From NCBI GenBank assembly GCA_019421105.1, contig JAHZFY010000003.1, positions 1 through 27,857 of the forward strand: a stretch of 27,857 bases of DNA. Reading direction: 5' to 3'. The position numbers and the translations under genes were made by a program. This stretch comes from a bacterium. GTDB lineage: Bacteria; Bacillota_I; Bacilli_A; RFN20; CAG-826. Under the pieces are notes generated by a model. That model was not told the DNA's origin, ran no database searches, and saw only the letters and a program-made list of their open reading frames with translations. Below, piece after piece: positions 7,931-15,187 of the stretch. The stretch's first letter is position 1. Every line of letters begins with the position of its first letter.

Positions 7931-8767
7931 TTATTTAGAGCCGTTGCGACGTCTAATGATTAATTGAGTCGAGGCTTTTTTGTTTCTTCTTGTCTTAACG
8001 CCCATTGCACGTTTGCCCCAAGGAGTTCTTGGTGCATCACGACCGACAGGACATTTACCTTCACCACCACCATGAGGGTGATCGCATGGGTTCATAACAC
8101 TACCACGAACTGTTGGACGTGTTCCTAACCATCTTGTCTTACCGGCTTTACCTTTATTAATTAAGGAATAATCAGCGTTGCCTACTTGACCGATTGTTGC
8201 ACGGCAAGTATTTAAGACTTTTCTCATTTCGCCACTTGCTAAACGCAAGATGACATATTTTCCTTCAGCACCTAACAATTGAGCACTTGTACCAGCAGCA
8301 CGGCATAATTGAGCACCTTTGCCTGGAGTGAGTTCAACGTTATGAATGAATGTACCTTCAGGAATATTTTTCATAACCATGGCGTTTCCAACTTTGATAT
8401 CAGTAACTTCGCCAGAGACGATTCTATCGCCAACTTTTAAGCCAGCTGGATAGATGATATAACGTTTTTCACCATCTAAATATGCAACTAATGAGATGTA
8501 TGCATTACGGTTTGGATCGTATTCAACTGTTTTAACAACTGCTGGAATACCATCTTTGTTTCTTTTGAAATCGATAATACGGTATTTTTGTTTGTGTCCA
8601 CCGCCGATGTGACGTGTGGTAATTACGCCTTGGTTATTTCTACCACCTGTTTTTGTTTTCTTTACTAATAAACTTTTTTCAGGAGTGGATGTCGTAATTT
8701 CTTCAAATGTCGCGTTTGTCATGTTTCTACGGCTTGGTGTCGTAGGTTTGTAAGTTCTAATTGACAT
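7931..8767 (-). CDS. rplB: 50S ribosomal protein L2
   Basis: Large-subunit protein L2, needed for subunit association and near the peptidyl transferase centre. The 278-residue product is of usual length. It includes GRNNQGVITTRHIGGGHKQ (about residues 42-60), a central SH3-like region, and the highly conserved MNPCDHPHGGGEGKCPVGR near the C-terminus with the functional His. AGGAGG precedes the ATG. It sits between rplW and rpsS. Confidence 0.98.
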   Translation of the reverse strand: MSIRTYKPTTPSRRNMTNATFEEITTSTPEKSLLVKKTKTGGRNNQGVITTRHIGGGHKQKYRIIDFKRNKDGIPAVVKTVEYDPNRNAYISLVAYLDGEKRYIIYPAGLKVGDRIVSGEVTDIKVGNAMVMKNIPEGTFIHNVELTPGKGAQLCRAAGTSAQLLGAEGKYVILRLASGEMRKVLNTCRATIGQVGNADYSLINKGKAGKTRWLGTRPTVRGSVMNPCDHPHGGGEGKCPVGRDAPRTPWGKRAMGVKTRRNKKASTQLIIRRRNGSK

Positions 8768-8802
8768 TTTTATCCTCCTATAATTTAGTGATAGTCTTTG
8801 GA

Positions 8803-9165
8803 CTATTCTTTGAATAAATCGATTGCTTCGCCTTGAGCAACAGTAACGATTGCTTTTTTATAACCGCTGACAGTACCTTCATAACGGCCGCCGCGTGTTT
8901 TTGTTTTAGAAATAACATTTGAGATTCTAACATCGACAACTTTAACTTGATAAAGTCTTTCAAATGCTAATTTGACTTCGGTTTTGTTTGTGTTGTTTGC
9001 AACTTTTAATGTTACTTTATTTTGTTCTTGCATCAATGTCATAGATTTTTCAGTGATGACTGGAGCAATAATAACTTCGAAGTCTTTGAAGGTTGGTTTT
9101 GCAAAGCGTAATTCAACCTTTTCTTCTTTTTTTGCTTTTTTGGTAGTTTTCTTTACTTCTGCCAT
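8803..9165 (-). CDS. rplW: 50S ribosomal protein L23 with Lys-rich N-terminal extension
   Basis: Exit-tunnel protein L23, docking site for trigger factor and SRP. The core starts near residue 25 (FKDFEVIIAPVITEKSMTLM) and continues through LKVANNTNKTEVKLAFERLY to KTRGGRYEGTVSGYKKAIVT. The first 24 residues are Lys-rich (KKTTKKAKKEEK), giving 120 residues against about 95 in Bacillus. It begins one base after the rplD stop, with AGGAGG upstream. Confidence 0.97.
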   Translation of the reverse strand: MAEVKKTTKKAKKEEKVELRFAKPTFKDFEVIIAPVITEKSMTLMQEQNKVTLKVANNTNKTEVKLAFERLYQVKVVDVRISNVISKTKTRGGRYEGTVSGYKKAIVTVAQGEAIDLFKE

Positions 9166-9166
9166 A

Positions 9167-9805
9167 TTAGTTCAAAGCCTCCTCTAATTGTTTAACGGCC
9201 GCCTTAGAGATGACTAAGTTATCAACATTCATTAAATCATAAACGCTGACATTGCTTGGAACGACAACTTTAACCCATTCTAAGTTATTTGCGCTGCAAA
9301 CTAAGTTTTCATCTAAGGTTTCCGCGACGACTAATACTTTGTTACCTGTTTTTAAGGCCTTGAGCATTTCGCGGAAGTTTTTGGTTTTCTTTTCAGCAAA
9401 TTTCATTTCATCAACGACGACTAAGCCATTTTTTGTAAGGCTAGATAATGCTGATCTTAAAGCCAAATTGTGTTCTTTTTTGTTTTGGGATAATTTCCAG
9501 TTTTGGTTGCCAGTTGGACCAAAGACTGTTCCGCCACCAACCCAAATTGGTGAACGGCTTGAACCAGCACGAGCACGTCCTGTTCCTTTTTGACGCCATG
9601 GTTTTTTACCACCGCCTCTGACTTCGTGTCTAACTTTAGTCTTAGCAGTACCTTGGCGTAAATTTGCTTGGAAGACTTGGACGGCATCGAACATGACTTG
9701 GGTATTTGGTTCAATTCCGAATACGTGAGCGGATAAGCTCATTTTGGAAACTTCTTCGCCAACTTGATTGTAAACTTTGACGCTAACTGTTTTCTTTTCT
9801 GCCAT
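9167..9805 (-). CDS. rplD: 50S ribosomal protein L4
   Basis: Large-subunit protein L4, with a loop in the exit tunnel; in gammaproteobacteria it also represses its own S10 operon through the leader RNA. The 212-residue product has the conserved loop region RQGTAKTKVRHEVRGGGKKP, then WRQKGTGRARAGSSRSPIWV and GGGTVFGP. Length is normal. A GGAGAA-type site precedes the ATG. Because a structured leader precedes rpsJ, L4-mediated autoregulation here is possible but unproven. Confidence 0.97.
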   Translation of the reverse strand: MAEKKTVSVKVYNQVGEEVSKMSLSAHVFGIEPNTQVMFDAVQVFQANLRQGTAKTKVRHEVRGGGKKPWRQKGTGRARAGSSRSPIWVGGGTVFGPTGNQNWKLSQNKKEHNLALRSALSSLTKNGLVVVDEMKFAEKKTKNFREMLKALKTGNKVLVVAETLDENLVCSANNLEWVKVVVPSNVSVYDLMNVDNLVISKAAVKQLEEALN

Positions 9806-9828
9806 AATTTTTCTCCTTTCCGTCCAAA

Positions 9829-10527
9829 TTAATTGTTAGCTTCAGCTTCAGCAGCTGGAGCACGATTTACCAATTCTTTAATAACTGGTGCACCTTTTTG
9901 TGTTTTGATTGGGCTTCTAACGACAACTAAGGATTTTTTAGGACCTGGCAAGGCGCCTTTGATCAATAAGTATCCTTTGTCTTTATTGCTATCAACAACA
10001 ACAAGGTTTAATACAGTGACAGATTTGTTGCCCATATGACCTGACATTTGTTTGCCTGGAATAACGCGGTTATTGCAACGACCGTTATTAGCAAATGAAC
10101 CTTGGCCTCTATGGTAACCAGAACCATGTCCTTTTGGACCGATGTGGTGATTCCATCTTTTGATAACACCGGCATATCCGTGTCCTTTGCTTGTTCCGAT
10201 GACATCAACGACTTCTCCAGCTTTGAATAAGTCACATGTGATAACATCGCCAACTTTGTAATTTTTCATTTCATCGCCTTTTAATTCAGCGTGATGATAT
10301 TTGCAAGTGGTACCAGCTTTTAAGTCGATACCTCTAATGCACTTGTTTGTGCGGCTTTCTTTTTTGTCTTCGTAGCCGACTTGGATTGCTTCGTAGCCGT
10401 CTTTTTCTAATGTTTTGACTTGAGTTACGACGTTTGGTAAGACTTCAACAACAGTAACAGCATACATTGTGCCATCATTAGCGAAGACTTGGGTCATGCC
10501 CATTTTACGTCCTAAAATAGCTTTCAT
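9829..10527 (-). CDS. rplC: 50S ribosomal protein L3
   Basis: Assembly-initiating large-subunit protein L3. The 232-residue product begins MKAILGRKMGMTQVFANDGT and has the conserved SKGHGYAGVIKRWNHHIGPK, then HGSGYHRGQGS and IPGKQMSGHMGNKSVTV. The last 10 or so residues (APAAEAEANN) are a small Ala/Glu tail beyond the usual end. AGGAGGG precedes the ATG. Confidence 0.98.
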   Translation of the reverse strand: MKAILGRKMGMTQVFANDGTMYAVTVVEVLPNVVTQVKTLEKDGYEAIQVGYEDKKESRTNKCIRGIDLKAGTTCKYHHAELKGDEMKNYKVGDVITCDLFKAGEVVDVIGTSKGHGYAGVIKRWNHHIGPKGHGSGYHRGQGSFANNGRCNNRVIPGKQMSGHMGNKSVTVLNLVVVDSNKDKGYLLIKGALPGPKKSLVVVRSPIKTQKGAPVIKELVNRAPAAEAEANN

Positions 10528-10541
10528 CTGTCTTACCCTCC

Positions 10542-10853
10542 TTATAATTTGATGTCGATATCAACGCCAGATGGAAGATCGAGATTTCTTAATGCATCGA
10601 TTGTCTCTTTCTTTGGATTGGTGATATCGATAATTCTTTTGTGTGTTCTAATTTCGAATTGTTCACGGGCATCTTTGTATTTGTGCACCGCTCTTAAGAT
10701 AGTGAACACTTGTTTTTCCGTTGGTAGCGGAACTGGTCCAACAACTTTTGCACCAGTATTTTTCGCTGCTTCAACAATCTTGCTAGCACTTAAATCGAGA
10801 TTAGCATGATCGAATGATTTTAAGCGAACCCTAATTTTGGTGGTTTTTGCCAT
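10542..10853 (-). CDS. rpsJ: 30S ribosomal protein S10
   Basis: Small-subunit head protein S10, also the NusE subunit of antitermination complexes. The 103-residue product has IRVRLKSFDHANLDLSASKI, GPVPLPTEKQVFTILRAVHK and the conserved EIRTHKRIIDITNP, and is of standard length. It is the first gene of the operon. AAGGAGGAAAAATC precedes the ATG, and the promoter and a structured leader lie upstream. Confidence 0.98.
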   Translation of the reverse strand: MAKTTKIRVRLKSFDHANLDLSASKIVEAAKNTGAKVVGPVPLPTEKQVFTILRAVHKYKDAREQFEIRTHKRIIDITNPKKETIDALRNLDLPSGVDIDIKL

Positions 10854-10864
10854 GATTTTTCCTC

Positions 10865-10976
10865 CTTAACTTTTTATCAGGCTTGACGATTTTGCTCAAT
10901 GCGAATTACCCGATTGCCCTTTCATGACAACGCCTGTGGGCGTATCGGCAACCTCGCACATCATCGCGCAGTCAAC
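10865..10976 (-). promoter_or_regulatory. structured 5' leader of the S10 operon mRNA (candidate r-protein leader)
   Basis: The transcript from the promoter at 10983-11011 should have about 120 nt before rpsJ. This part is much richer in GC than the DNA upstream of it and can fold into nested stems read on the minus strand: an outer stem of 10971-10975 with 10883-10887, a 7-bp stem of 10953-10959 with 10899-10905, a 6-bp stem of 10947-10952 with 10913-10918, and an apical hairpin at 10930-10943 (ACGCC-CACA-GGCGU). No U-tract follows, so it is not an intrinsic attenuator. S10 leaders bind L4 in gammaproteobacteria; whether this RNA binds L4 is inference. Confidence 0.6.
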
Positions 10977-10982
10977 GTTTAA

Positions 10983-11011
10983 AATATACCTATATACGCG
11001 ACACATGTCAA
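10983..11011 (-). promoter_or_regulatory. sigma-A-type promoter of the S10-spc operon
   Basis: On the minus strand TTGACA (11006-11011), a perfect -35, is followed after exactly 17 nt by TATATT (10983-10988), 5 of 6 to the -10 consensus. Transcription should begin near 10976. It is the strongest-looking promoter in the window and the only clear one before rpsJ. Confidence 0.88.
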
Positions 11012-11060
11012 TACTTTTATTTATAAAATATTAATAAATGCCAAAAATCATTGGATTTCA

Positions 11061-11089
11061 AAAATAAAAAAATGCCAAAATTTTTTGGC
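11061..11089 (-). terminator. intrinsic terminator after the queuosine operon
   Basis: On the minus strand a 7-bp stem with a 2-nt loop (GCCAAAA-AA-TTTTGGC, 11074-11089) is followed by ATTTTTTTATTTT (11061-11073). It lies about 45 nt after the queH stop and before the S10 promoter, so it insulates the ribosomal operon. The rest of 11012-11131 is AT-rich with no further gene visible. Confidence 0.82.
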
Positions 11090-11131
11090 TAAAAAACCTC
11101 AAAATACATCAAAAATGACACAATTTTTTGC

Positions 11132-11761
11132 TCAATTTTTTAATTTTTTTAAGTAATTTTCATAGCTAAATTTGCACCCGCAATACTCTTGAAAATAAAG
11201 GTTGAATTTCTTGCAAATTAAAAGCTCATTTTCATATCCGTTTTCTTTTTTAAAATCATTTGGTAACCATTTGATATTTGGAAACTTTGTTTCCAAAAAA
11301 TATCCAATTTCATTTAATTTTTCTGCATTTTTATATCGTGAAATGCTCATGACTGAACACACGTAATCAAAGCCATTTTCATTCGCGTATTCAAAGGCTT
11401 CTTTTAGCCTTTTTTCATAGCAAATAAAACATCTTGTTGATCCTTCTTTTGCGTCTTTATATGGAATTAAATCTAAATTGAATAAATCATTGTTATATTC
11501 TGGTTCGATTATTTTTAAGGTAACATTTATATCTTTTAAGTATCTTTTTAATTCTTCAAGGCGTCGATCGTATTCTTTTTTTGGGTAAATATTTGAATTG
11601 TTATATAAGATTGTGATATCAAAATGCTCATTTAAATAAGTTAAAGGTATGCATAAACAAGGGCCACAGCAAACATGGAGCAACAACTTTGGTTTAAAAG
11701 TTAAGGAAGCAATCGTTTCCTTCATCAAATGGTGATAGTTAATCTTTTTTTGATTGGCCAT
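11132..11761 (-). CDS. queH: epoxyqueuosine reductase QueH
   Basis: Predicted to reduce epoxyqueuosine to queuosine in tRNA, the last step of the pathway; QueH is the non-orthologous replacement of the cobalamin enzyme QueG. The product of about 209 residues has the family cysteines: LLHVCCGPC near residue 30, RCFICYEKRL near 111-120, and YCGC near 193-196, which fit the iron-sulfur/iron site. The ATG at 11761 is preferred. A TTG at 11782 is possible but has no ribosome binding site. Either start lies inside queA (23-bp overlap from 11761) and no good AGGAGG precedes it, so translation probably depends on queA. It is the last gene of queT-tgt-queA-queH. Confidence 0.93.
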   Translation of the reverse strand: MANQKKINYHHLMKETIASLTFKPKLLLHVCCGPCLCIPLTYLNEHFDITILYNNSNIYPKKEYDRRLEELKRYLKDINVTLKIIEPEYNNDLFNLDLIPYKDAKEGSTRCFICYEKRLKEAFEYANENGFDYVCSVMSISRYKNAEKLNEIGYFLETKFPNIKWLPNDFKKENGYENELLICKKFNLYFQEYCGCKFSYENYLKKLKN

Positions 11762-12785
11762 AAACAAACATTGAATCTCCAAAAGAAAAGAAACGGTATT
11801 TTTCTTTTACTGCATGTTCATAACAACTTAAAATAAATTCTCTTCCCGCTAATGCCGAAACTAACATAATTAAAGTTGATTTTGGTAAATGAAAATTAGT
11901 AATTAAAGCGTCAATCGCTTTAAATTCATAGCCCGGCTGAATAAAAATATTAGTCGATTCAAAAGTAGGCGTAAATTGACCATACTTGCTCATATTAGCC
12001 TCTAATGTTCTAGTAGAAGTTGTTCCAATAGCAATTAGACGTCTATTTTCTTTTTTAGCCTTATTTAAAGCATCCGCAGCTTCTTTACTTATTTCATAAA
12101 ACTCTGAATGCATAACATGGTCTTTGGTATCAGATACTTTAACTGGTCTAAATGTTCCTAGACCAATATGCAATGTGATATCCACTACTTGAATGCCTTT
12201 TTCTTTTATCTTTTCAAAAAGTTCTGGAGTAAAATGAAATCCAGCTGTAGGAGCAGCTGCGCTACCAGCAACTTTAGCATAGACGGTTTGATATCTATCG
12301 TTGCTACAAACTTGTTTTTTAATATATGGAGGCAATGGCATTTTACCTAATTGATCTAAAACCTCTAAAAAGATTCCATCATAGATGAATTCCATAATTC
12401 GAATGCCTTCGTCTTTGACTTCAAGACATTTTGCTTTTAATAAATTTTGGTCTCCAAACTCAATGATAGTGTCTTTTTTTATCGCTTTAGCGTTGCCACA
12501 CAAACATTCCCAGACATCTTTACCTATTTGTCTTAAAAGTAAAACTTCGACATGTGCTAGAGTTGGTGTTTTTACCCCAAAAAGTCTTGCAGGGATAACT
12601 TTTGTATTATTTCTAATTAAAACATCACCTGGATTTAAATAATCTAAAATATCAAAGAAATGTTTATCCTCATAAGTTTTATCATCTTTATTGATCGCTA
12701 ATAATCTTGAATGGTCTCTTTTTTGTTCAGGGGATTGCGCAATCAATTCTTCAGGTAAATAAAAATTAAATAATTCTATATCCAT
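11739..12785 (-). CDS. queA: tRNA preQ1(34) S-adenosylmethionine ribosyltransferase-isomerase
   Basis: QueA transfers and isomerises the ribosyl group of S-adenosylmethionine onto preQ1 in tRNA, giving epoxyqueuosine. The 348-residue product has normal length and clear family stretches: FYLPEELIAQSPEQKRDHSR at the start, NNTKVIPARLFG near 59-70, AAPTAGFHFTPELF and LHIGLGTFRPV in the middle, and a C-terminal DSMFVYG. AAAGGA lies 9 nt before the ATG. It starts 2 nt after the tgt stop and its 3' end overlaps queH. Confidence 0.97.
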   Translation of the reverse strand: MDIELFNFYLPEELIAQSPEQKRDHSRLLAINKDDKTYEDKHFFDILDYLNPGDVLIRNNTKVIPARLFGVKTPTLAHVEVLLLRQIGKDVWECLCGNAKAIKKDTIIEFGDQNLLKAKCLEVKDEGIRIMEFIYDGIFLEVLDQLGKMPLPPYIKKQVCSNDRYQTVYAKVAGSAAAPTAGFHFTPELFEKIKEKGIQVVDITLHIGLGTFRPVKVSDTKDHVMHSEFYEISKEAADALNKAKKENRRLIAIGTTSTRTLEANMSKYGQFTPTFESTNIFIQPGYEFKAIDALITNFHLPKSTLIMLVSALAGREFILSCYEHAVKEKYRFFSFGDSMFVYGQSKKD

Positions 12786-12787
12786 AA

Positions 12788-13912
12788 TTAAAATCCTTTA
12801 GCGTCCCCAAATTTTTCTAAGACTTCTTTTTTAAAGTCCCCATATCTATCTTCTTTAATGGCTTGTCTTGCTTGCTCCATCAATCTAATTAAAAAACGAA
12901 TATTATGAATTGATAACAATCTTTTTCCAAAAGTTTCATCGCAAACATAAAGGTGTCTTAAATAAGCTTTCGTGTAATTTTTACAGGTGATGCAATCGCA
13001 TTCATCATCTAAAGGAGAAAAGTCTTCTTTATATTTAGAATCTCTAATATTTACTCTTCCTTTGCTGGTCATTAAAGCTCCATGTCTTGCTAATCTAGTA
13101 GGTAGGACACAGTCAAACATATCGGCACCCCTAGCAATACCCTCTAATAAGTAGTCAATGGAACCAACACCCATTAAATATCTAGGTTTATTTTCAGGCA
13201 GATATTTAACAGCATAATCGACCATTTTTAAGCATACGTCTTTAGGTTCACCAATTGATGTGCCACCAATAGAATAACCAGGAAAATCCATTTTGCTCAA
13301 TTCTTCAGCACACATCTTTCTTAAATCTTCAAATTCTCCACCTTGAACAATACCAAACAATGCTTGGTCTTCTCTTTTATGAGCCTCTAGTCCTCTTTTT
13401 GCCCAACGCAAAGTTCTTAAAGAAGATTCTTTAGCGTACTCGTAGGTGACAGGATAAGGGATGCATTCATCAAAAGACATGATAATATCCGCGCCTAATT
13501 GTTCTTCTATTTTTATGACGCTTTCAGGTGTGAATTTTATTTTTGTTCCATCTAGATGAGATTGGAAAACAACACCTTCTTCAGTGATATCTCTTTTTTT
13601 AGCTAAAGAGAAAACTTGAAAACCTCCTGAATCAGTTAACATAGGTCCATCATAGTTCATAAACTTATGTAGTCCACCTGCTTTTTCAACGATGTCTGAT
13701 CCAGGTCTTAAATAAAGGTGATATGTGTTAGATAAAATAACTCCTGCACCTAATGATTTTATTTCTTCAGGAGATAAAGTTTTAACTGTGGCAAGAGTTC
13801 CAACTGGCATAAACATCGGTACCTCAACATCACCATGAGGAGTATGTAAAATGCCATATCTTGCGCCTGTTTGTTTATCGATGTGTAAAATTTCTAAATA
13901 AAAGTTTTTCAT
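12788..13912 (-). CDS. tgt: tRNA-guanine(34) transglycosylase
   Basis: Exchanges G34 of tRNAs with GUN anticodons for preQ1. The 374-residue product carries TDSGGFQVFSL (93-103, with the base-binding Asp94), GIVQGG (187-192), YSIGGTSIGEP (213-223), MFDCVLPTR with the likely nucleophile Asp267, and zinc ligands Cys305, Cys307, Cys310 and His336 spaced as in known Tgt enzymes. It follows queT by 43 nt. No AGGAGG-like site precedes the ATG. A possible promoter ends 6 nt upstream (13919-13946), so the gene may be made both from the queT transcript and from a leaderless one. Confidence 0.97.
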   Translation of the reverse strand: MKNFYLEILHIDKQTGARYGILHTPHGDVEVPMFMPVGTLATVKTLSPEEIKSLGAGVILSNTYHLYLRPGSDIVEKAGGLHKFMNYDGPMLTDSGGFQVFSLAKKRDITEEGVVFQSHLDGTKIKFTPESVIKIEEQLGADIIMSFDECIPYPVTYEYAKESSLRTLRWAKRGLEAHKREDQALFGIVQGGEFEDLRKMCAEELSKMDFPGYSIGGTSIGEPKDVCLKMVDYAVKYLPENKPRYLMGVGSIDYLLEGIARGADMFDCVLPTRLARHGALMTSKGRVNIRDSKYKEDFSPLDDECDCITCKNYTKAYLRHLYVCDETFGKRLLSIHNIRFLIRLMEQARQAIKEDRYGDFKKEVLEKFGDAKGF

Positions 13913-13918
13913 ATTCTT

Positions 13919-13946
13919 ATATTAAATTAAATTGATACTAATTCAA
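13919..13946 (-). promoter_or_regulatory. possible leaderless promoter in front of tgt
   Basis: On the minus strand TTGAAT (13941-13946), 16 nt, then TAATAT (13919-13924), with six bases to the ATG. Transcription would begin at or next to the start codon. The DNA is very AT-rich, so chance matches are likely; the call rests on the lack of a ribosome binding site and the same layout at other genes here. Confidence 0.35.
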
Positions 13947-13955
13947 TGCCTTATA

Positions 13956-14465
13956 TTAAAATTTAAAATCAATATTTTGGCTTGCGTTAATAATCTCTTT
14001 AAAATCCTTTCTCCTTTTTAAAATCATAAATAAAATATAACCAAAAATCATCACAACCATTTCACCTAAAGCAACCCATCCAACATTGATAAAGTATAAA
14101 GAAACATTGCCAAATCCTGCTAGCCAATAAAGTTCAAAGCCAACTATAAAAGCATTAAAAATGATAGGAAATAAGCAGGCAACGAGAAGTTGTTTAGAAA
14201 ACATGATGCATATACACGCTAAAATCGTAGCGCTTGTCCCGATTAAAACATCCCAAAGCGATAATGTGGAACCAAAATTAGCTATTGCGGTGCCTAAAAT
14301 AACACCGATCGCGTAATTAGGTTTAAAAAATACCAATAATACAAATATCTCTGCTATTCTAAATTGAACCATGCCGTAAGATATAGGCATAGAAATAAGG
14401 GTTAATGCAACATATAAAGCAGCAATCACCGCATTATATGTCAAATCTTTAGCGCTAAATTTCAT
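13956..14465 (-). CDS. queT: QueT family queuosine-precursor ECF transporter substrate-binding subunit
   Basis: Integral membrane S-component of an energy-coupling-factor transporter, predicted to take up preQ1 or a related queuosine precursor. The 169 residues form about five or six hydrophobic helices. They begin with the family-like AVIAALYVALTLISMPISYG and include VQFRIAEIFVLLVFFKPNYA and GTAIANFGSTLSLWDVLIGT, typical of QueT (DUF988). The shared EcfA/EcfA'/EcfT module is not in the window. AAGGAG, 6 nt before the ATG, lies inside a preQ1 riboswitch pseudoknot, which supports the substrate. First gene of the queuosine operon. Confidence 0.92.
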   Translation of the reverse strand: MKFSAKDLTYNAVIAALYVALTLISMPISYGMVQFRIAEIFVLLVFFKPNYAIGVILGTAIANFGSTLSLWDVLIGTSATILACICIMFSKQLLVACLFPIIFNAFIVGFELYWLAGFGNVSLYFINVGWVALGEMVVMIFGYILFMILKRRKDFKEIINASQNIDFKF

Positions 14466-14471
14466 AAAATT

Positions 14472-14510
14472 CTCCTTGTTTTGTTAAGTGGTTAGTCAAG
14501 GCCAACACCG
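14472..14510 (-). promoter_or_regulatory. preQ1-I riboswitch (type II-like) controlling queT translation
   Basis: On the minus strand the RNA reads GGUG, a loop with CCUUG (14497-14501), CUAACCAC, then UUAACAAAACAAGG and the AG of the ribosome binding site. The tail UUAACAAAACAAGG matches, from memory, the tail of the Thermoanaerobacter tengcongensis preQ1-I aptamer, as does the UAACC before it. CCUUG can pair with CAAGG (14474-14478) to form an H-type pseudoknot that hides the AAGGAG of queT. Ligand binding should therefore repress translation. The P1 stem is short (GGUG with CACU), which differs from the 5-bp stem of the known structure. Confidence 0.8.
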
Positions 14511-14512
14511 CA

Positions 14513-14527
14513 TGGCAAAAAATGCCA
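14513..14527 (-). other. small hairpin just 5' of the preQ1 aptamer
   Basis: A perfect 5-bp stem with a 5-nt loop (TGGCA-TTTTT-TGCCA on the minus strand) lies 2-3 nt upstream of the aptamer. No U-tract follows, so it is not a terminator. It may stabilise the 5' end of the transcript or help folding. Confidence 0.4.
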
Positions 14528-14533
14528 GTAATA

Positions 14534-14562
14534 ATATTTTCAAAAATATTAATAATTGTCAA
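14534..14562 (-). promoter_or_regulatory. promoter of the queuosine operon
   Basis: On the minus strand a perfect TTGACA (14557-14562) is followed after 17 nt by AAATAT (14534-14539), with TG one base upstream of it as in extended -10 promoters. Transcription near 14527 would place the hairpin and aptamer at the start of the mRNA. A TATTAT at spacing 20 is a weaker alternative. Confidence 0.65.
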
Positions 14563-14602
14563 TAAAATGAATTGTTAAATTTATAAAAATAAATAATTCA
14601 AA

Positions 14603-15187
14603 CTACATATAAAATTGGACAACTTTTAAAACGATTTCTTTATTTGTTAAATACTCATCTTTTAATCTAGACTCATCAAGGCTATATCCTAATTTTTTAG
14701 CATACATAACAAACTCTTTTGTGAAAAACCAAAATTTGATACCGGTTGTTTTAAAAGGGGCGTTATTATCGATTCCATCAAAATAAGAATAAGCCATGTA
14801 ATATAACTTATTATCTTTTGACATAATCCATTTATCAGGATGAAAATCTAAAGTTATCTTTTCATGATCAGCATACCAAGATGCCTCGAATACTTGAGAG
14901 TAAAACTCATCTTTTAAATCTTGTTTTGAAAGCGTGTCAATGACGCTTGTTCCCTCTATATATTCTAATAATACTTTTTGATTCTTTTTATCGATTTTTT
15001 TGAGTTTAGGAATTCTTACACCAGAAATTTTTAAACGCTTATATCTTTTTAAAAAATTGTTGAACTCATCAGTGTTAGTATCAAATGTTTTTAGCAAAAA
15101 TAACTTGTTTTTGCACAAAATAACAAAAGAATCATCACTAATTGTATCTTTAATTTCATAAGATTTATTTTTAAAATTTATTTCCAT
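14603..15187 (-). CDS. degenerate protein-kinase-like protein of unknown function
   Basis: I do not recognise a named family. The 194-residue soluble protein has the outline of a small kinase-like fold: LLKTF with Lys33 in place of the ATP-binding Lys, VLLEYIEG (72-79) like a hinge, and LDFHPDKWIM (113-122) like the D-x-H-P-x-N catalytic loop of aminoglycoside/Kdo-kinase-type enzymes. The metal-binding Asn is Lys119 here, and the position expected for the DFG Asp reads YYMAYSY (Ala132). It may thus be inactive. No signal peptide is present. Its ATG shares one base with the stop of the metalloprotease gene (TAATG), so the two are translationally coupled. The kinase link is inference. Confidence 0.55.
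   Translation of the reverse strand: MEINFKNKSYEIKDTISDDSFVILCKNKLFLLKTFDTNTDEFNNFLKRYKRLKISGVRIPKLKKIDKKNQKVLLEYIEGTSVIDTLSKQDLKDEFYSQVFEASWYADHEKITLDFHPDKWIMSKDNKLYYMAYSYFDGIDNNAPFKTTGIKFWFFTKEFVMYAKKLGYSLDESRLKDEYLTNKEIVLKVVQFYM

Noticed and set aside
11037..11056. Second terminator-like hairpin (CCAATGATTTTTGG on the minus strand)
   Set aside because: The stem is only 4 bp and no run of U follows; it partly repeats the AATGCCAAAA of the real terminator.
11762..11782. TTG at 11782 as the queH start
   Set aside because: No ribosome binding site and no family conservation of the added seven residues; ATG at 11761 is simpler, though not proven.
14563..14602. Terminator after the kinase-like gene
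   Set aside because: The only hairpin (ATTTAT/ATAAAT) is purely AT with no U-tract, and it runs into the queT promoter.
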